Shown here: one piece after another, positions 37,764-45,841 of the stretch
Layout: every line of letters begins with the position of its first letter
How positions within the stretch are numbered: position 1 is the first letter of the stretch
DNA from: Vibrio sp. BS-M-Sm-2
GTDB lineage: Bacteria > Pseudomonadota > Gammaproteobacteria > Enterobacterales > Vibrionaceae
DNA: 64,000 bases
Assembly: GCF_041504345.1 (NCBI RefSeq)
Contig: NZ_CP167894.1
Span: 496,001-560,000, forward strand
Direction: 5' to 3'
Program-made: the position numbers and the translations under genes
The notes under the pieces: model-generated
Seen by the model: only the letters and a program-made list of their open reading frames with translations
Told to the model about the DNA's origin: nothing
Database searches by the model: none

Positions 37764-39137
37764 TCAACTTCCTATCAAGTTTTTAATCCATTTTCTTGTT
37801 TTCATGCGATAGAGCGACCCGCCCCACTTAATCACTTCTTCGGTTAGGAAAAGCAGATATACCCACTCCGGTGGAAACTTAAGATAAATAGCAGCAATAG
37901 CCGCCAGTGGAATACCAATCACCCACTGAGCAATCAAGTCTTGATAGAGGCAGAACTTCACATCACCGCCCGCTCTCAACACACCAACAATCACAGTCAA
38001 CGGTACCGAGCGAATAATAATACCTACACTTAGAATCAGAATAAACTTTTCTGAAAGGGCTCTGGTTTCTTCAGTCAATGCGCTAAAGGCATTAAGTATT
38101 GGCGTTTGAACGAAGTAGAGAAAAACGGCCACTACGATACTGGTTAAGAAACACAGAATCGTTAAGCCCAACGCTTGATAGTAAACCGCTTCATTGTTTT
38201 TCGCGCCAAGTTGGTTACCCACCAGAACCGCTGCCGCATTTGACAAACCAATCAATAGGCTCAATGAGATAGACTCAACCGGCGTCATTACTGAAAGTGC
38301 AGCTAAACCTTGAACGCCCGATTGTCCCATGATCGCATGGTAAGCAAACAAGCCACCCGCCCATGCTAAAAAGTTGAACGTGGTCGGGAGAGACAACTTC
38401 AAGAAGCGAACCACCTTTTCGATCGAAGCTGCCGCTTTAATATCGCAGAACTTGAAAGCTAATAAATGCTTAGAGAAATAGAGATAACCAAACAAAGTCG
38501 CGACTTCAATTGCGCCACTCAGTACTGTTGCAATTGCTGCGCCTTTGATTCCAAGTGCTGGAAAACCCAAGTTACCGAAAATCAGCACCCAGTTTAAGAA
38601 TATATTAGACAGGATACCGATACCGCTGAAAAAGGTACTTAGTCCAGGTTTGTGCATCGCTCTCAAACCCACAGCCATACTGCTTACGCACGATACCGCT
38701 AGCATGCTAAATGAGGTAATTACGATGTATTCAACGCCTAGGTTGATGACCTCTTGAGAGTCGGTCGTCACGCCCATGATTTGTGCAGGAAATGAAACGA
38801 AAAATGCAATGGTCAGTAACGCAAATAGGGTCGAAACCAGCCACGTCAGTGCGGTGCTTTCTCTCACACCTTGCCTGTTACCCGCTCCCCAATATTGAGC
38901 AGTAAGAAGCGCGCCGCCGGTGGTGACACCCACCAGCATAATGGTCGTCACGAACATCGCTCGGCTCGCAACACCCACAGCCGCAATGTCTGCTTCGCCA
39001 AGTTGGCCCAACATCAACACATCCACTAAGCCTCGGCTTGAAAACATAATGCTCTGCAAAGCAATAGGCAAAGCAATCGCAATAAGCCTGCGAACAAAAT
39101 CACCTCGAGTATGATGAATAATTGAAGAGAGCAACAT
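37764..39137 (-). CDS. MATE-family multidrug/sodium antiporter
   Basis: A 457-residue protein with twelve predicted membrane segments in two MatE domains. Typical pieces are 'IALPIALQSIMFSSRGLVDV', 'QYWGAGNRQGVRESTALTW' and 'PVESISLSLLIGLSNAAAV'. Such pumps export cationic drugs in exchange for Na+ or H+. The start at 39137 (MLLSSIIHHTRGDF) has a TAGG upstream; the frame is open 17 codons further but without homology. It stands alone, and its subgroup (NorM or another Vibrio MATE) cannot be fixed here. Confidence 0.9.
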   Translation of the reverse strand: MLLSSIIHHTRGDFVRRLIAIALPIALQSIMFSSRGLVDVLMLGQLGEADIAAVGVASRAMFVTTIMLVGVTTGGALLTAQYWGAGNRQGVRESTALTWLVSTLFALLTIAFFVSFPAQIMGVTTDSQEVINLGVEYIVITSFSMLAVSCVSSMAVGLRAMHKPGLSTFFSGIGILSNIFLNWVLIFGNLGFPALGIKGAAIATVLSGAIEVATLFGYLYFSKHLLAFKFCDIKAAASIEKVVRFLKLSLPTTFNFLAWAGGLFAYHAIMGQSGVQGLAALSVMTPVESISLSLLIGLSNAAAVLVGNQLGAKNNEAVYYQALGLTILCFLTSIVVAVFLYFVQTPILNAFSALTEETRALSEKFILILSVGIIIRSVPLTVIVGVLRAGGDVKFCLYQDLIAQWVIGIPLAAIAAIYLKFPPEWVYLLFLTEEVIKWGGSLYRMKTRKWIKNLIGS

Positions 39138-39663
39138 AGAGATACCTAAACGGAACGTATTGATGAATAAAGGAAAATATCCCGCCATTATATCAACGTT
39201 CGGTTTTTAACCATACATAAATAACGAGGTGAACATGAATTCCCGCATAGCATCCTAATTTATGCATCATTCACTTGTTCAAATGTGAAAACTCGATTAG
39301 CCAGACAATAGTGACATAATCTTGTTCCTTACTCACCGAACTAGCAAAGCACATTCACTCAACCACTCTCTCGAACAAGGCGGAAATCATCAAATCAGCA
39401 TTATTAATACAGGTGCACATATCAAAAAACACATTTGACGCTATAGACAGGTAAATTGATTGAAATCAAAGTTAGTAGCGATCGGCATCGCGTTGTATTT
39501 GTTGCCATTTTTAACAAACCAACATAACCACATGAATTAAAAGGCTTTATTTCGTTAAATTATTCTCCATCTAGTTATTCGATTAATATTGATTCCTTTT
39601 TGTCATTTCATAAAGTCGCTTAAATTCAATAACTTCCTAGCCAATTCACTAGGGAGTTAAAAG
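39138..39663. other. Divergent intergenic region between the MATE gene and the peroxidase gene
   Basis: A 526-base AT-rich region without a gene. The only clear element is the FNR box at 39456-39469 serving the peroxidase gene. Nothing further was recognised. Confidence 0.5.
39456..39469 (+). promoter_or_regulatory. FNR box upstream of the cytochrome c peroxidase gene
   Basis: TTGATTGAAATCAA is a perfect match to the FNR consensus TTGAT-N4-ATCAA. A -10-like TTGTAT at 39493-39498 puts the start near 39504, so the box would be centred at about -41.5, the class II activating position. This fits the FNR-dependent control known for E. coli yhjA. Confidence 0.75.
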
Positions 39664-41079
39664 ATGAATAATAAAAAAATAATATTAAGTTTAGTTGGTT
39701 TAGGGATATTGGCTTATTTAGGCTCGGTGTATTGGGTCGACAAAAATGACCAAAAACTGGCCGAGCAAAACTTGGCGCAATTCTCATCACTCGATAAGTC
39801 ATCTCTTGATTATCAAGCGATGAAAGTACTTACAGATAAGGGATGTAGTTATTGCCATACAGGCGACAGCGAGATGCCTTTTTATGCCAACTGGCCAATC
39901 GCTAAAAACCTTATGGATAAAGACCTTCAATCTGGTATGAAACACTTTGAAATCACTCAGCTCTTCAATGGGGTACAAGGTAAAGAACCGATATCTGAAG
40001 TGGCATTAGCTCGTATCGAAAAAGTGCTTTATGACGATTCCATGCCACCAAAAATCTACCAATCGATGCACTGGTCAGCGGGAATTTCAAAAGAAGAAAA
40101 ACACACGCTTCTTAGATGGATTCGTCACACTCGTGCCACTCTTCACGCCAACTCACCGGTGCATGACGAGGGAAAAAAGCTCGCTTTGCAGCCTATCTAT
40201 TCTAGCTTTGACGTTGACGAAGACAGGGCTAAGTTAGGTAAGGCCTTATATCACGATACGCGCCTGTCTGGAGATGACACCGTGTCTTGTGCATCATGTC
40301 ATGGCCTTGATACGGGTGGAGTAGACAACCTCGTTGGCTCGGTCGGCATTCATGGTCAAGTGGGCGGAATCAATGCACCAACCGTCTTCAACTCAGTGTA
40401 CAACAAGCTCCAATTTTGGGACGGTCGAGCAAGTGACTTACAAGACCAAGCTGGCGGTCCTCCATTCAACCCAATTGAAATGGGTTCTGAAGGTTGGGAT
40501 CAGATAGTTGACAAGCTTAGCCACGACCAAGAATTAGTGGCTATGTTCGACAAGACCTACGAAGGTGAAATCAGCGGCCACACAATCACTCACGCTATCG
40601 CTGAATTTGAAAAGACATTGACGACACCCAACAGCCGTTTTGACCAATACTTAACGGGTAACGTCGATGCTATAGATAGCCATGAAAAATATGGCCTAAT
40701 GCTTTTCAAAAAGTATAGCTGCGGTACATGCCATGCGGGTGAAGCCATGGGCGGTGAAACCTTTGAGGCAATGGGCCTCAAAGCGGATTACTTCTCTGAC
40801 CGTGGTTCTGACATCACACCAGAAGATATGGGGCGTTTCAACGTAACAGGTATCGAATCGGACCGACACAAGTTTAAAGTCCCTACACTGAGAAACATCG
40901 AGCTGACAGCGCCCTACTTCCATGACGGACAGGCAGAAACTTTAGACAAGGCGATTTTCGATATGGGTAAGTATCAAGTAGGTGTTGAAATGAGCGACCA
41001 AGAAGTTGATGCGATTAAGGCATTCCTCAAGACACTCACTGGTGAATATAAAGGTCAAAACCTTAGCCCAACCTCGTAA
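39664..41079 (+). CDS. Triheme cytochrome c peroxidase (YhjA/CcpA-like)
   Basis: A 471-residue periplasmic peroxidase anchored by an N-terminal membrane helix (about 5-24). Three c-type haem sites are present: CSYCH (61-65) in an extra N-terminal haem-binding domain, CASCH (209-213) and CGTCH (353-357) in the two classical CcP/MauG domains. This three-haem layout and length match E. coli YhjA (465). It reduces H2O2 with electrons from the quinol pool or cytochrome c during oxygen-poor growth. GGGAG precedes the ATG. The perfect FNR box upstream supports anaerobic induction. Confidence 0.92.
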   Translation: MNNKKIILSLVGLGILAYLGSVYWVDKNDQKLAEQNLAQFSSLDKSSLDYQAMKVLTDKGCSYCHTGDSEMPFYANWPIAKNLMDKDLQSGMKHFEITQLFNGVQGKEPISEVALARIEKVLYDDSMPPKIYQSMHWSAGISKEEKHTLLRWIRHTRATLHANSPVHDEGKKLALQPIYSSFDVDEDRAKLGKALYHDTRLSGDDTVSCASCHGLDTGGVDNLVGSVGIHGQVGGINAPTVFNSVYNKLQFWDGRASDLQDQAGGPPFNPIEMGSEGWDQIVDKLSHDQELVAMFDKTYEGEISGHTITHAIAEFEKTLTTPNSRFDQYLTGNVDAIDSHEKYGLMLFKKYSCGTCHAGEAMGGETFEAMGLKADYFSDRGSDITPEDMGRFNVTGIESDRHKFKVPTLRNIELTAPYFHDGQAETLDKAIFDMGKYQVGVEMSDQEVDAIKAFLKTLTGEYKGQNLSPTS

Positions 41080-41135
41080 GTAATACCTTATGTCGCTCGT
41101 TCTTAGATAAAAGAGCAGGCTGCTCTTGAAGCTCA

Positions 41136-41167
41136 AAGCCAATAGGTTAATTCTATTGGCTTTTTTA
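41136..41167 (+). terminator. Terminator after the peroxidase gene
   Basis: Stem AAGCCAATAG/CTATTGGCTT followed by TTTTT; a second small hairpin AAGAGCA/TGCTCTT lies just before it at 41112-41128. Confidence 0.9.
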
Positions 41168-41261
41168 CATCCATCACTGGTAAATTGGTGTATAAGCAAG
41201 TTAACGCAGTTACCTTGAGTAACGTGTCCGAACTTTGAATAGCACATTACATGGAGTAACA

Positions 41262-42722
41262 ATGAAGAAAGTACTGGTTTTAGGCGCTTCTGGATATGTT
41301 GGTTCGCAACTCCTCCCTCTTCTGCTTAAGCAAGGCTATCAAGTCACTGCAGCAGCAAGGCATATCGAGTATTTAAAGGCACGGACCGAGCCTCACGAAA
41401 ACTTATCACTTAAGTATCTTGACCTGGCTGATCAAGCCGCAACACAAGCCTTAGTCCCCGATTTTGATCTTATCTTCTTCCTTGTCCATGGAATGGCAGA
41501 AGGCCACGACTTTATTGATTATGAGTTAAATCTAGCTCGCAACTTTGTCTCTGCACTTGGCCCTAAAAACCAGCACGTTATCTATCTAAGCTCGCTTCAG
41601 CCTCAAACCGGCGACTCAGAGCACCTTCAAGCGAGAAAGAAAACCGGTGAGCTACTTCGTAAAGGACCAGTACCGATAACCGAACTTCAAGCAGGCGTGA
41701 TCATAGGCCCAGGCTCTGCGGCATTCGAGATCATGCGAGACTTTGTGTACAACTTGCCGATTATGATTGCGCCAAAGTGGGTCGATTCTAAAGCCAACCC
41801 GATTGCATTGCAGAACCTAAACCACTACCTACTGAAACTTGCACAAGAAACGCCTAGCGAAAGCCAAACCTTCGAGGTTGGCGGGCCGGATATTGTCTCT
41901 TATCGAAATCAATTTGCTCACATAGCCAAAACAGCCGATCGTCCACTCAGGCTTTGGGCGACATCGCTACTAACGCCGTCAATCGCTTCATATTGGCTGG
42001 GCGTGGTAACCTCTGTACCCTCTAACATAGGCAGAGCGCTTCTCGCAGGCTTAAAACACGATTTTATCGCCAGTTCGACCACCATTAGAGAAAAGTACCC
42101 TCAGAAGCTTATCTCGTTCGAGAATATGGTTGAGCAAGCTATTCATTCTGAGGGCAACTTCGTAAAGAGTAATGTGTGGGGTTTTGACAAAACCGCCTTC
42201 AAACGCTGGCAAGCTGGGTATGGCTATTACCCGAAGAAAACAGGCGCAAGTATCACCTCAAGTGCACCACTAGAATCGCTTTGGCATGTTGCTCAGCAAA
42301 TCGGAAGCCCGAAGCAAGGTTACTTCTTCGCTAACACTTTATGGCGCACACGCGAATGGTTGGATGTTCTTTTCGGTGGCGGGGTACCTGTTCGTCAAAT
42401 GCCAGAAGGCCCCAACCTAAAAGTCGGTGACAAAATCGATTCATGGAAGGTCATTCGCTGTGAAGAGAATCAGTTTTTATCTCTGCTTTTCGGTATGAAA
42501 GGCCCCGGTTTAGGACGACTCGAAATTACCGTCTCTGACCACGGAGACTCTCGCGAGCTGAACATTTCAGCGTGGTGGCACCCTAAAGGCTTTCTTGGAT
42601 TACTGTATTGGTTCGCAATGATGCCAGCTCACCTATTTATCTTTAAAGGCATGGTGAAGGCGATTGAGAAGCAAGCAAAAGAGCAGATGCGAGATTCGAG
42701 TGTCGAGATGCGAAAAGACTAA
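41262..42722 (+). CDS. ybjT: YbjT-like SDR-family NAD(P)-binding protein with DUF2867
   Basis: A 486-residue protein similar along its length to E. coli YbjT (476). The N-terminal third is an atypical short-chain dehydrogenase fold ('VLVLGASGYVGSQLLPLLLK', 'VIYLSSLQPQTGDSEHLQAR'), and the C-terminal part is DUF2867 ('WRTREWLDVLFGGG', 'LLFGMKGPGLGRLEITVSD'). The function is not established; quinone- or NAD(P)-linked reduction is possible. GGAG lies before the ATG at 41262. The last 13 residues (QMRDSSVEMRKD region) are encoded by the first unit of the tandem repeat that follows, so the native C-terminus has been replaced or extended. Confidence 0.9.
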   Translation: MKKVLVLGASGYVGSQLLPLLLKQGYQVTAAARHIEYLKARTEPHENLSLKYLDLADQAATQALVPDFDLIFFLVHGMAEGHDFIDYELNLARNFVSALGPKNQHVIYLSSLQPQTGDSEHLQARKKTGELLRKGPVPITELQAGVIIGPGSAAFEIMRDFVYNLPIMIAPKWVDSKANPIALQNLNHYLLKLAQETPSESQTFEVGGPDIVSYRNQFAHIAKTADRPLRLWATSLLTPSIASYWLGVVTSVPSNIGRALLAGLKHDFIASSTTIREKYPQKLISFENMVEQAIHSEGNFVKSNVWGFDKTAFKRWQAGYGYYPKKTGASITSSAPLESLWHVAQQIGSPKQGYFFANTLWRTREWLDVLFGGGVPVRQMPEGPNLKVGDKIDSWKVIRCEENQFLSLLFGMKGPGLGRLEITVSDHGDSRELNISAWWHPKGFLGLLYWFAMMPAHLFIFKGMVKAIEKQAKEQMRDSSVEMRKD

Positions 42723-42889
42723 AAGCAGATACGGGATTCGAGTGTCGAGACGCGAATAGATTAAAACGGATGCGAGATTCGGGTAACGGGATGCGAAAAG
42801 ACTAAAAGCAGATGCGGGATTCGAGTGTCGAGATGCGAATAGATTAAAACGGATACGAGATTCGGGTAACGGGATACGAAAAGACTTAA
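42682..42889 (+). repeat. Tandem array of five 41-42 base units built from heptamers
   Basis: Units: A 42682-42723, B 42724-42765, C 42766-42806, D 42807-42848, E 42849-42889. A, B and D start AGCAGAT; C and E start ACGGAT. Each holds four heptamers of pattern RTNCGAG (unit A: ATGCGAG ATTCGAG, then TGTCGAG ATGCGAA) and a linker such as AAGACTAAAAGCAG. B+C and D+E are 83-base copies differing at about five positions, so a recent higher-order duplication is likely. Unit A is inside the end of ybjT. Units are contiguous, unlike CRISPR. Confidence 0.92.
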
Positions 42890-42925
42890 CAGCAAATTAG
42901 CGACACGCGCTATGAGAGGCAAAAA

Positions 42926-42947
42926 AAGAGCGGATAATTCCGCTCTT
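42926..42947 (-). terminator. Terminator after the minus-strand Bcr operon
   Basis: Stem AAGAGCGGA/TCCGCTCTT with a TAAT loop; a T7 run follows on the minus strand. Confidence 0.88.
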
Positions 42948-42976
42948 CGTATCTCTCATCTCGTATCCCGAATCCG
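42943..42976 (-). repeat. Inverted single copy of the heptamer repeat
   Basis: On the minus strand ATTCGGG ATACGAG, then ATGAGAG ATACGAA, directly followed by the GAGCGG arm of the terminator. It is opposite in direction to the array at 42682-42889 and lies between the stop codon of the minus-strand gene and its terminator. Confidence 0.8.
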
Positions 42977-42979
42977 CTA

Positions 42980-43639
42980 CTAGCCAATAACGCTAATTGG
43001 GATCTCAGCCAATTGGTTGCCTTGATTAGCAGGGTAAACGATGTATTCACCGTGATACTTCACTGCAGACTTATAGTCCGTTACTTTGTGAAGCATGAAC
43101 CCCGCTTCCATCGCCGCTTGGATGAACTCAGCGTGGTTACCACGAACAAACCAGTTCATAGGCTTAACCATCAACTCACCGTCAAAAGAGTCGTCGCACT
43201 GTTTGCCACACAAGGCAAAAGAGTGCTCACCATCGGTGAAGAATTGGATCTTACCGCCAGTCGTTAGCTCGTCTTCACTCGATACGCTCCACCCCATCTC
43301 GTACATTTTGTCCATGAACGCTTCAACATCACTGTCTTTTAGTGCTTTAGGCTCTTCGCCTTCAGGGAAAAAACGTCCGTAAAACGCAGAAATACGTTTA
43401 AAGGTAAAAGTTAAATCAGAGTTGTTGCCTTTTGAGCGCCCCTGTTTCTGCCAGCGAACCAAGTCCGGCACAATCACACGATCATACGCTTGAGACTTAA
43501 TCGCTTTTGTTACCCAGCGAACAAGGTAAAGGTTGTTCGCGATAGGCGCATCGATCGCTTTACCTGACTTATGTAGAGCATACAGTTCGCCTAACGCATC
43601 GTTCACTAACTTCTGAATTTCAATATAGTATTTTGACAT
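42980..43639 (-). CDS. Conserved Vibrio protein, possibly DUF2913
   Basis: A 219-residue soluble protein with no membrane segment or signal peptide. Segments such as 'NNLYLVRWVTKAIKSQAYDR', 'LVRWQKQGRSKGNN' and 'YHGEYIVYPANQGNQLAEIP' suggest a compact conserved family; I associate it with DUF2913 but cannot confirm it. Its ATG is fused to the stop of the MFS gene (TAATG) with AAGG before it, so translation is coupled to the pump. A terminator preceded by a heptamer-repeat copy follows. Role unknown. Confidence 0.75.
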   Translation of the reverse strand: MSKYYIEIQKLVNDALGELYALHKSGKAIDAPIANNLYLVRWVTKAIKSQAYDRVIVPDLVRWQKQGRSKGNNSDLTFTFKRISAFYGRFFPEGEEPKALKDSDVEAFMDKMYEMGWSVSSEDELTTGGKIQFFTDGEHSFALCGKQCDDSFDGELMVKPMNWFVRGNHAEFIQAAMEAGFMLHKVTDYKSAVKYHGEYIVYPANQGNQLAEIPISVIG

Positions 43640-44856
43640 TATGCCTTCTTTCCTAATGTCCAATATAGTAATGCTGACAGTATTGCACAAACTGCCATCA
43701 CCATAGCCATTGGCCCTGCAGTGTCACTTGGTAGCATTGCAACAATTGCCCCTACCACAGAACCAGTACCAAATCTTAATGTGCCCGCAAGCGAAGACGC
43801 TGTGCCGGCCATATTCGGGTATCCGCTTAAAAGCAGTGCCATTGAGTTACTACCAATAGTAGACAGTGTGCCGATAAACAGCATCACAAACGGCACAATA
43901 CCCCACAAACCGATATCCAGCATCCAACCGACGAGTAGGCCTAAGCCAGCAAATAGTTGAATGGTTAAGCCCACTCTAAGCATGGCATGAGAGCCCACTT
44001 TCTTAACGATTCGACCATTGATGCTCGTCATCAAGATCATCGCAACAATGTTCAGACCGAACAGGTAGCCAAACAGATCAGGGCGAACACCATAGATATC
44101 AATGTAAACGAATGAGCCAGCCGTTAAGAACGCAAACATGCCTGAAAAAGAGAATGCACCAGAGAAAATCAAGCCCATCGCCGTTGGGTTCTTACACAAA
44201 CGCGCGTAATTACGAATCGTTGTTTTAAAGCGCAGTGGCTGTCGCTTTTCTGCGGGGAGCGTTTCAGGGATCTTCATCGATACCGCTAGAATTACGATCA
44301 CAGAGAAGATAGCCAGCACCCAGAAAATAGAGCGCCAACCGAACCACAACGCTAAGTAGCCGCCAATCATCGGAGCGACTAATGGCGCTACCGTCATCAC
44401 TAAGGTAACGAAAGACATGGTTCTCGCGAAATCTTCACGATCGAACATGTCTCTTACCACCGCTTGGATAATAACCGCTGCGGCAGCACCAGCAAAACCT
44501 TGAGCAGTACGGATGTAAGTCAGCGCTTCAATGCCGTGTGTTGTCGCACTCACCATAGACGCGATAGCAAACAAGAACACACCAATGAGCAATACAGGTT
44601 TACGACCGTAGCTATCTGCCAACGGACCATGCAGCAACTGCCCCAGTGCGAAACCCGCGGTATACGCTGTTAGCGTAATTTGTACCTCACCCGCCGTCAC
44701 ACCAAGATCTTTGGCAATGGTAGGCATCGCAGGCAGATACATATCAATGGCGAGCGGAGTCAGTGCACCAATCGCACCTAGAATCAAAAACAGCACTAAG
44801 CCTAATTGAGGGGGTTCTGGTTGGGAGCTTGGGCTCTGTGGGGGCGATGTTTGCAT
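43639..44856 (-). CDS. Bcr/CflA-family multidrug efflux MFS transporter
   Basis: A 405-residue, twelve-helix major facilitator. The first helix 'LTPLAIDMYLPAMPTIAKDL' is the Bcr/CflA signature and 'GPLADSYGRKPVLLIGV' is the MFS loop 2-3 motif. Homologues export drugs such as bicyclomycin and chloramphenicol, or sulfonamides. The N-terminus has an unusual Pro/Gln/Ser-rich lead of 16 residues. GGAGAG precedes the ATG. In E. coli bcr, rsuA and yejH/radD are also neighbours, so the order bcr-rsuA-radD is conserved here. Confidence 0.92.
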   Translation of the reverse strand: MQTSPPQSPSSQPEPPQLGLVLFLILGAIGALTPLAIDMYLPAMPTIAKDLGVTAGEVQITLTAYTAGFALGQLLHGPLADSYGRKPVLLIGVFLFAIASMVSATTHGIEALTYIRTAQGFAGAAAAVIIQAVVRDMFDREDFARTMSFVTLVMTVAPLVAPMIGGYLALWFGWRSIFWVLAIFSVIVILAVSMKIPETLPAEKRQPLRFKTTIRNYARLCKNPTAMGLIFSGAFSFSGMFAFLTAGSFVYIDIYGVRPDLFGYLFGLNIVAMILMTSINGRIVKKVGSHAMLRVGLTIQLFAGLGLLVGWMLDIGLWGIVPFVMLFIGTLSTIGSNSMALLLSGYPNMAGTASSLAGTLRFGTGSVVGAIVAMLPSDTAGPMAMVMAVCAILSALLYWTLGKKA

Positions 44857-45002
44857 AACTCTCCGGCTAAGTACTAGGTTTTATTTGTGCACGAGCATGC
44901 ACGCAGCAATATACGAATACGTACAGTGATACACGAATATGCGCACACATACATGAACATATAGTAATAATGGCTGAAACTGTCCTAGTACCAGTCAAAA
45001 TA

Positions 45003-45030
45003 ATCAGCCGACGCTATCCTTGGTCGGCTA
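45003..45030 (-). terminator. Probable terminator after rsuA
   Basis: Stem AGCCGAC/GTCGGCT with a 10-base loop, followed on the minus strand by GATTATTTT. A moderate T-run only. Confidence 0.6.
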
Positions 45031-45048
45031 CATCCACGATAGAAAGGA

Positions 45049-45744
45049 TTACTTCCAGATAGAGTCGACTTCTTCTTGCGTTAGGTAGCGGTATTCACCT
45101 AGCTCTAAAGATTCGTCCATTTCAATTTCGCCAATACGTTCACGGTGCAGCGCTTCTACCTTATTACCAAGTGCAGCAAACATACGTTTAACTTGGTGGT
45201 ATTTGCCTTCATGAATCGTTAGCAATACTTCGCGCTCTGCACGAACTTCTAGGTGTGCTGGAAGTGTTAGGCCATCTTCGCTCTTAAGCTGAATGCCTTC
45301 TTTGAATTTTTCAACGTAATCGTCTTCAACCGGTTCAACCAACCACACACGGTACGTCTTCTCGCACTTATGCTTTGGTGATGTGATACGGTGAGACCAC
45401 TTACCATCATCAGTAATCAACACAAGACCCGTTGTATCAATATCTAGACGACCAGCGAAATGCAGCTTATCCATTTTGATTTCATCGAGTAATTCAAACG
45501 CGATACGATTTGCGCCATCTTCATGCGAACAAACAAAGCCTTCTGGCTTATAAAGCATGATGTAACGAGGGCCATGCACATTCAGTTCATTGCCTTGCCA
45601 TTCGACAACACACTCTTCAGTTACCTTGAGTGAACCGCTTTTTTGAATGACATCATTAACTGTCACTGCCTTGGATTTTAATAAGTGTGTTGCTTCTCTT
45701 CGAGTGACGCCTAATGCATCGCACAGAAATTTATCTAAACGCAT
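45049..45744 (-). CDS. rsuA: 16S rRNA pseudouridine(516) synthase RsuA
   Basis: A 231-residue enzyme, the exact length of E. coli RsuA. It has an N-terminal S4 RNA-binding domain ('MRLDKFLCDALGVTRREATH') and the catalytic motif with the nucleophilic aspartate in 'AGRLDIDTTGLVLITDDG', plus 'EGKYHQVKRMFAALGN'. It isomerises U516 of 16S rRNA. GAGG precedes the ATG at 45744; upstream codons in frame have no homology. It diverges from radD with 97 bases between them. Confidence 0.96.
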   Translation of the reverse strand: MRLDKFLCDALGVTRREATHLLKSKAVTVNDVIQKSGSLKVTEECVVEWQGNELNVHGPRYIMLYKPEGFVCSHEDGANRIAFELLDEIKMDKLHFAGRLDIDTTGLVLITDDGKWSHRITSPKHKCEKTYRVWLVEPVEDDYVEKFKEGIQLKSEDGLTLPAHLEVRAEREVLLTIHEGKYHQVKRMFAALGNKVEALHRERIGEIEMDESLELGEYRYLTQEEVDSIWK

Positions 45745-45841
45745 GAATACCTCAACTAATCTAAGTCGGGTATTATAGTCACCTTTGCTCAATTAGTTGA
45801 GCTATTTCACACTATTTGTTTTCCACCTTACAAGACGCGAT

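Noticed and set aside
42682..42889. Possible CRISPR array
   Set aside because: Units are contiguous with no unique spacers of constant length, lengths alternate 41/42, and no cas gene is nearby. It is a tandem repeat.
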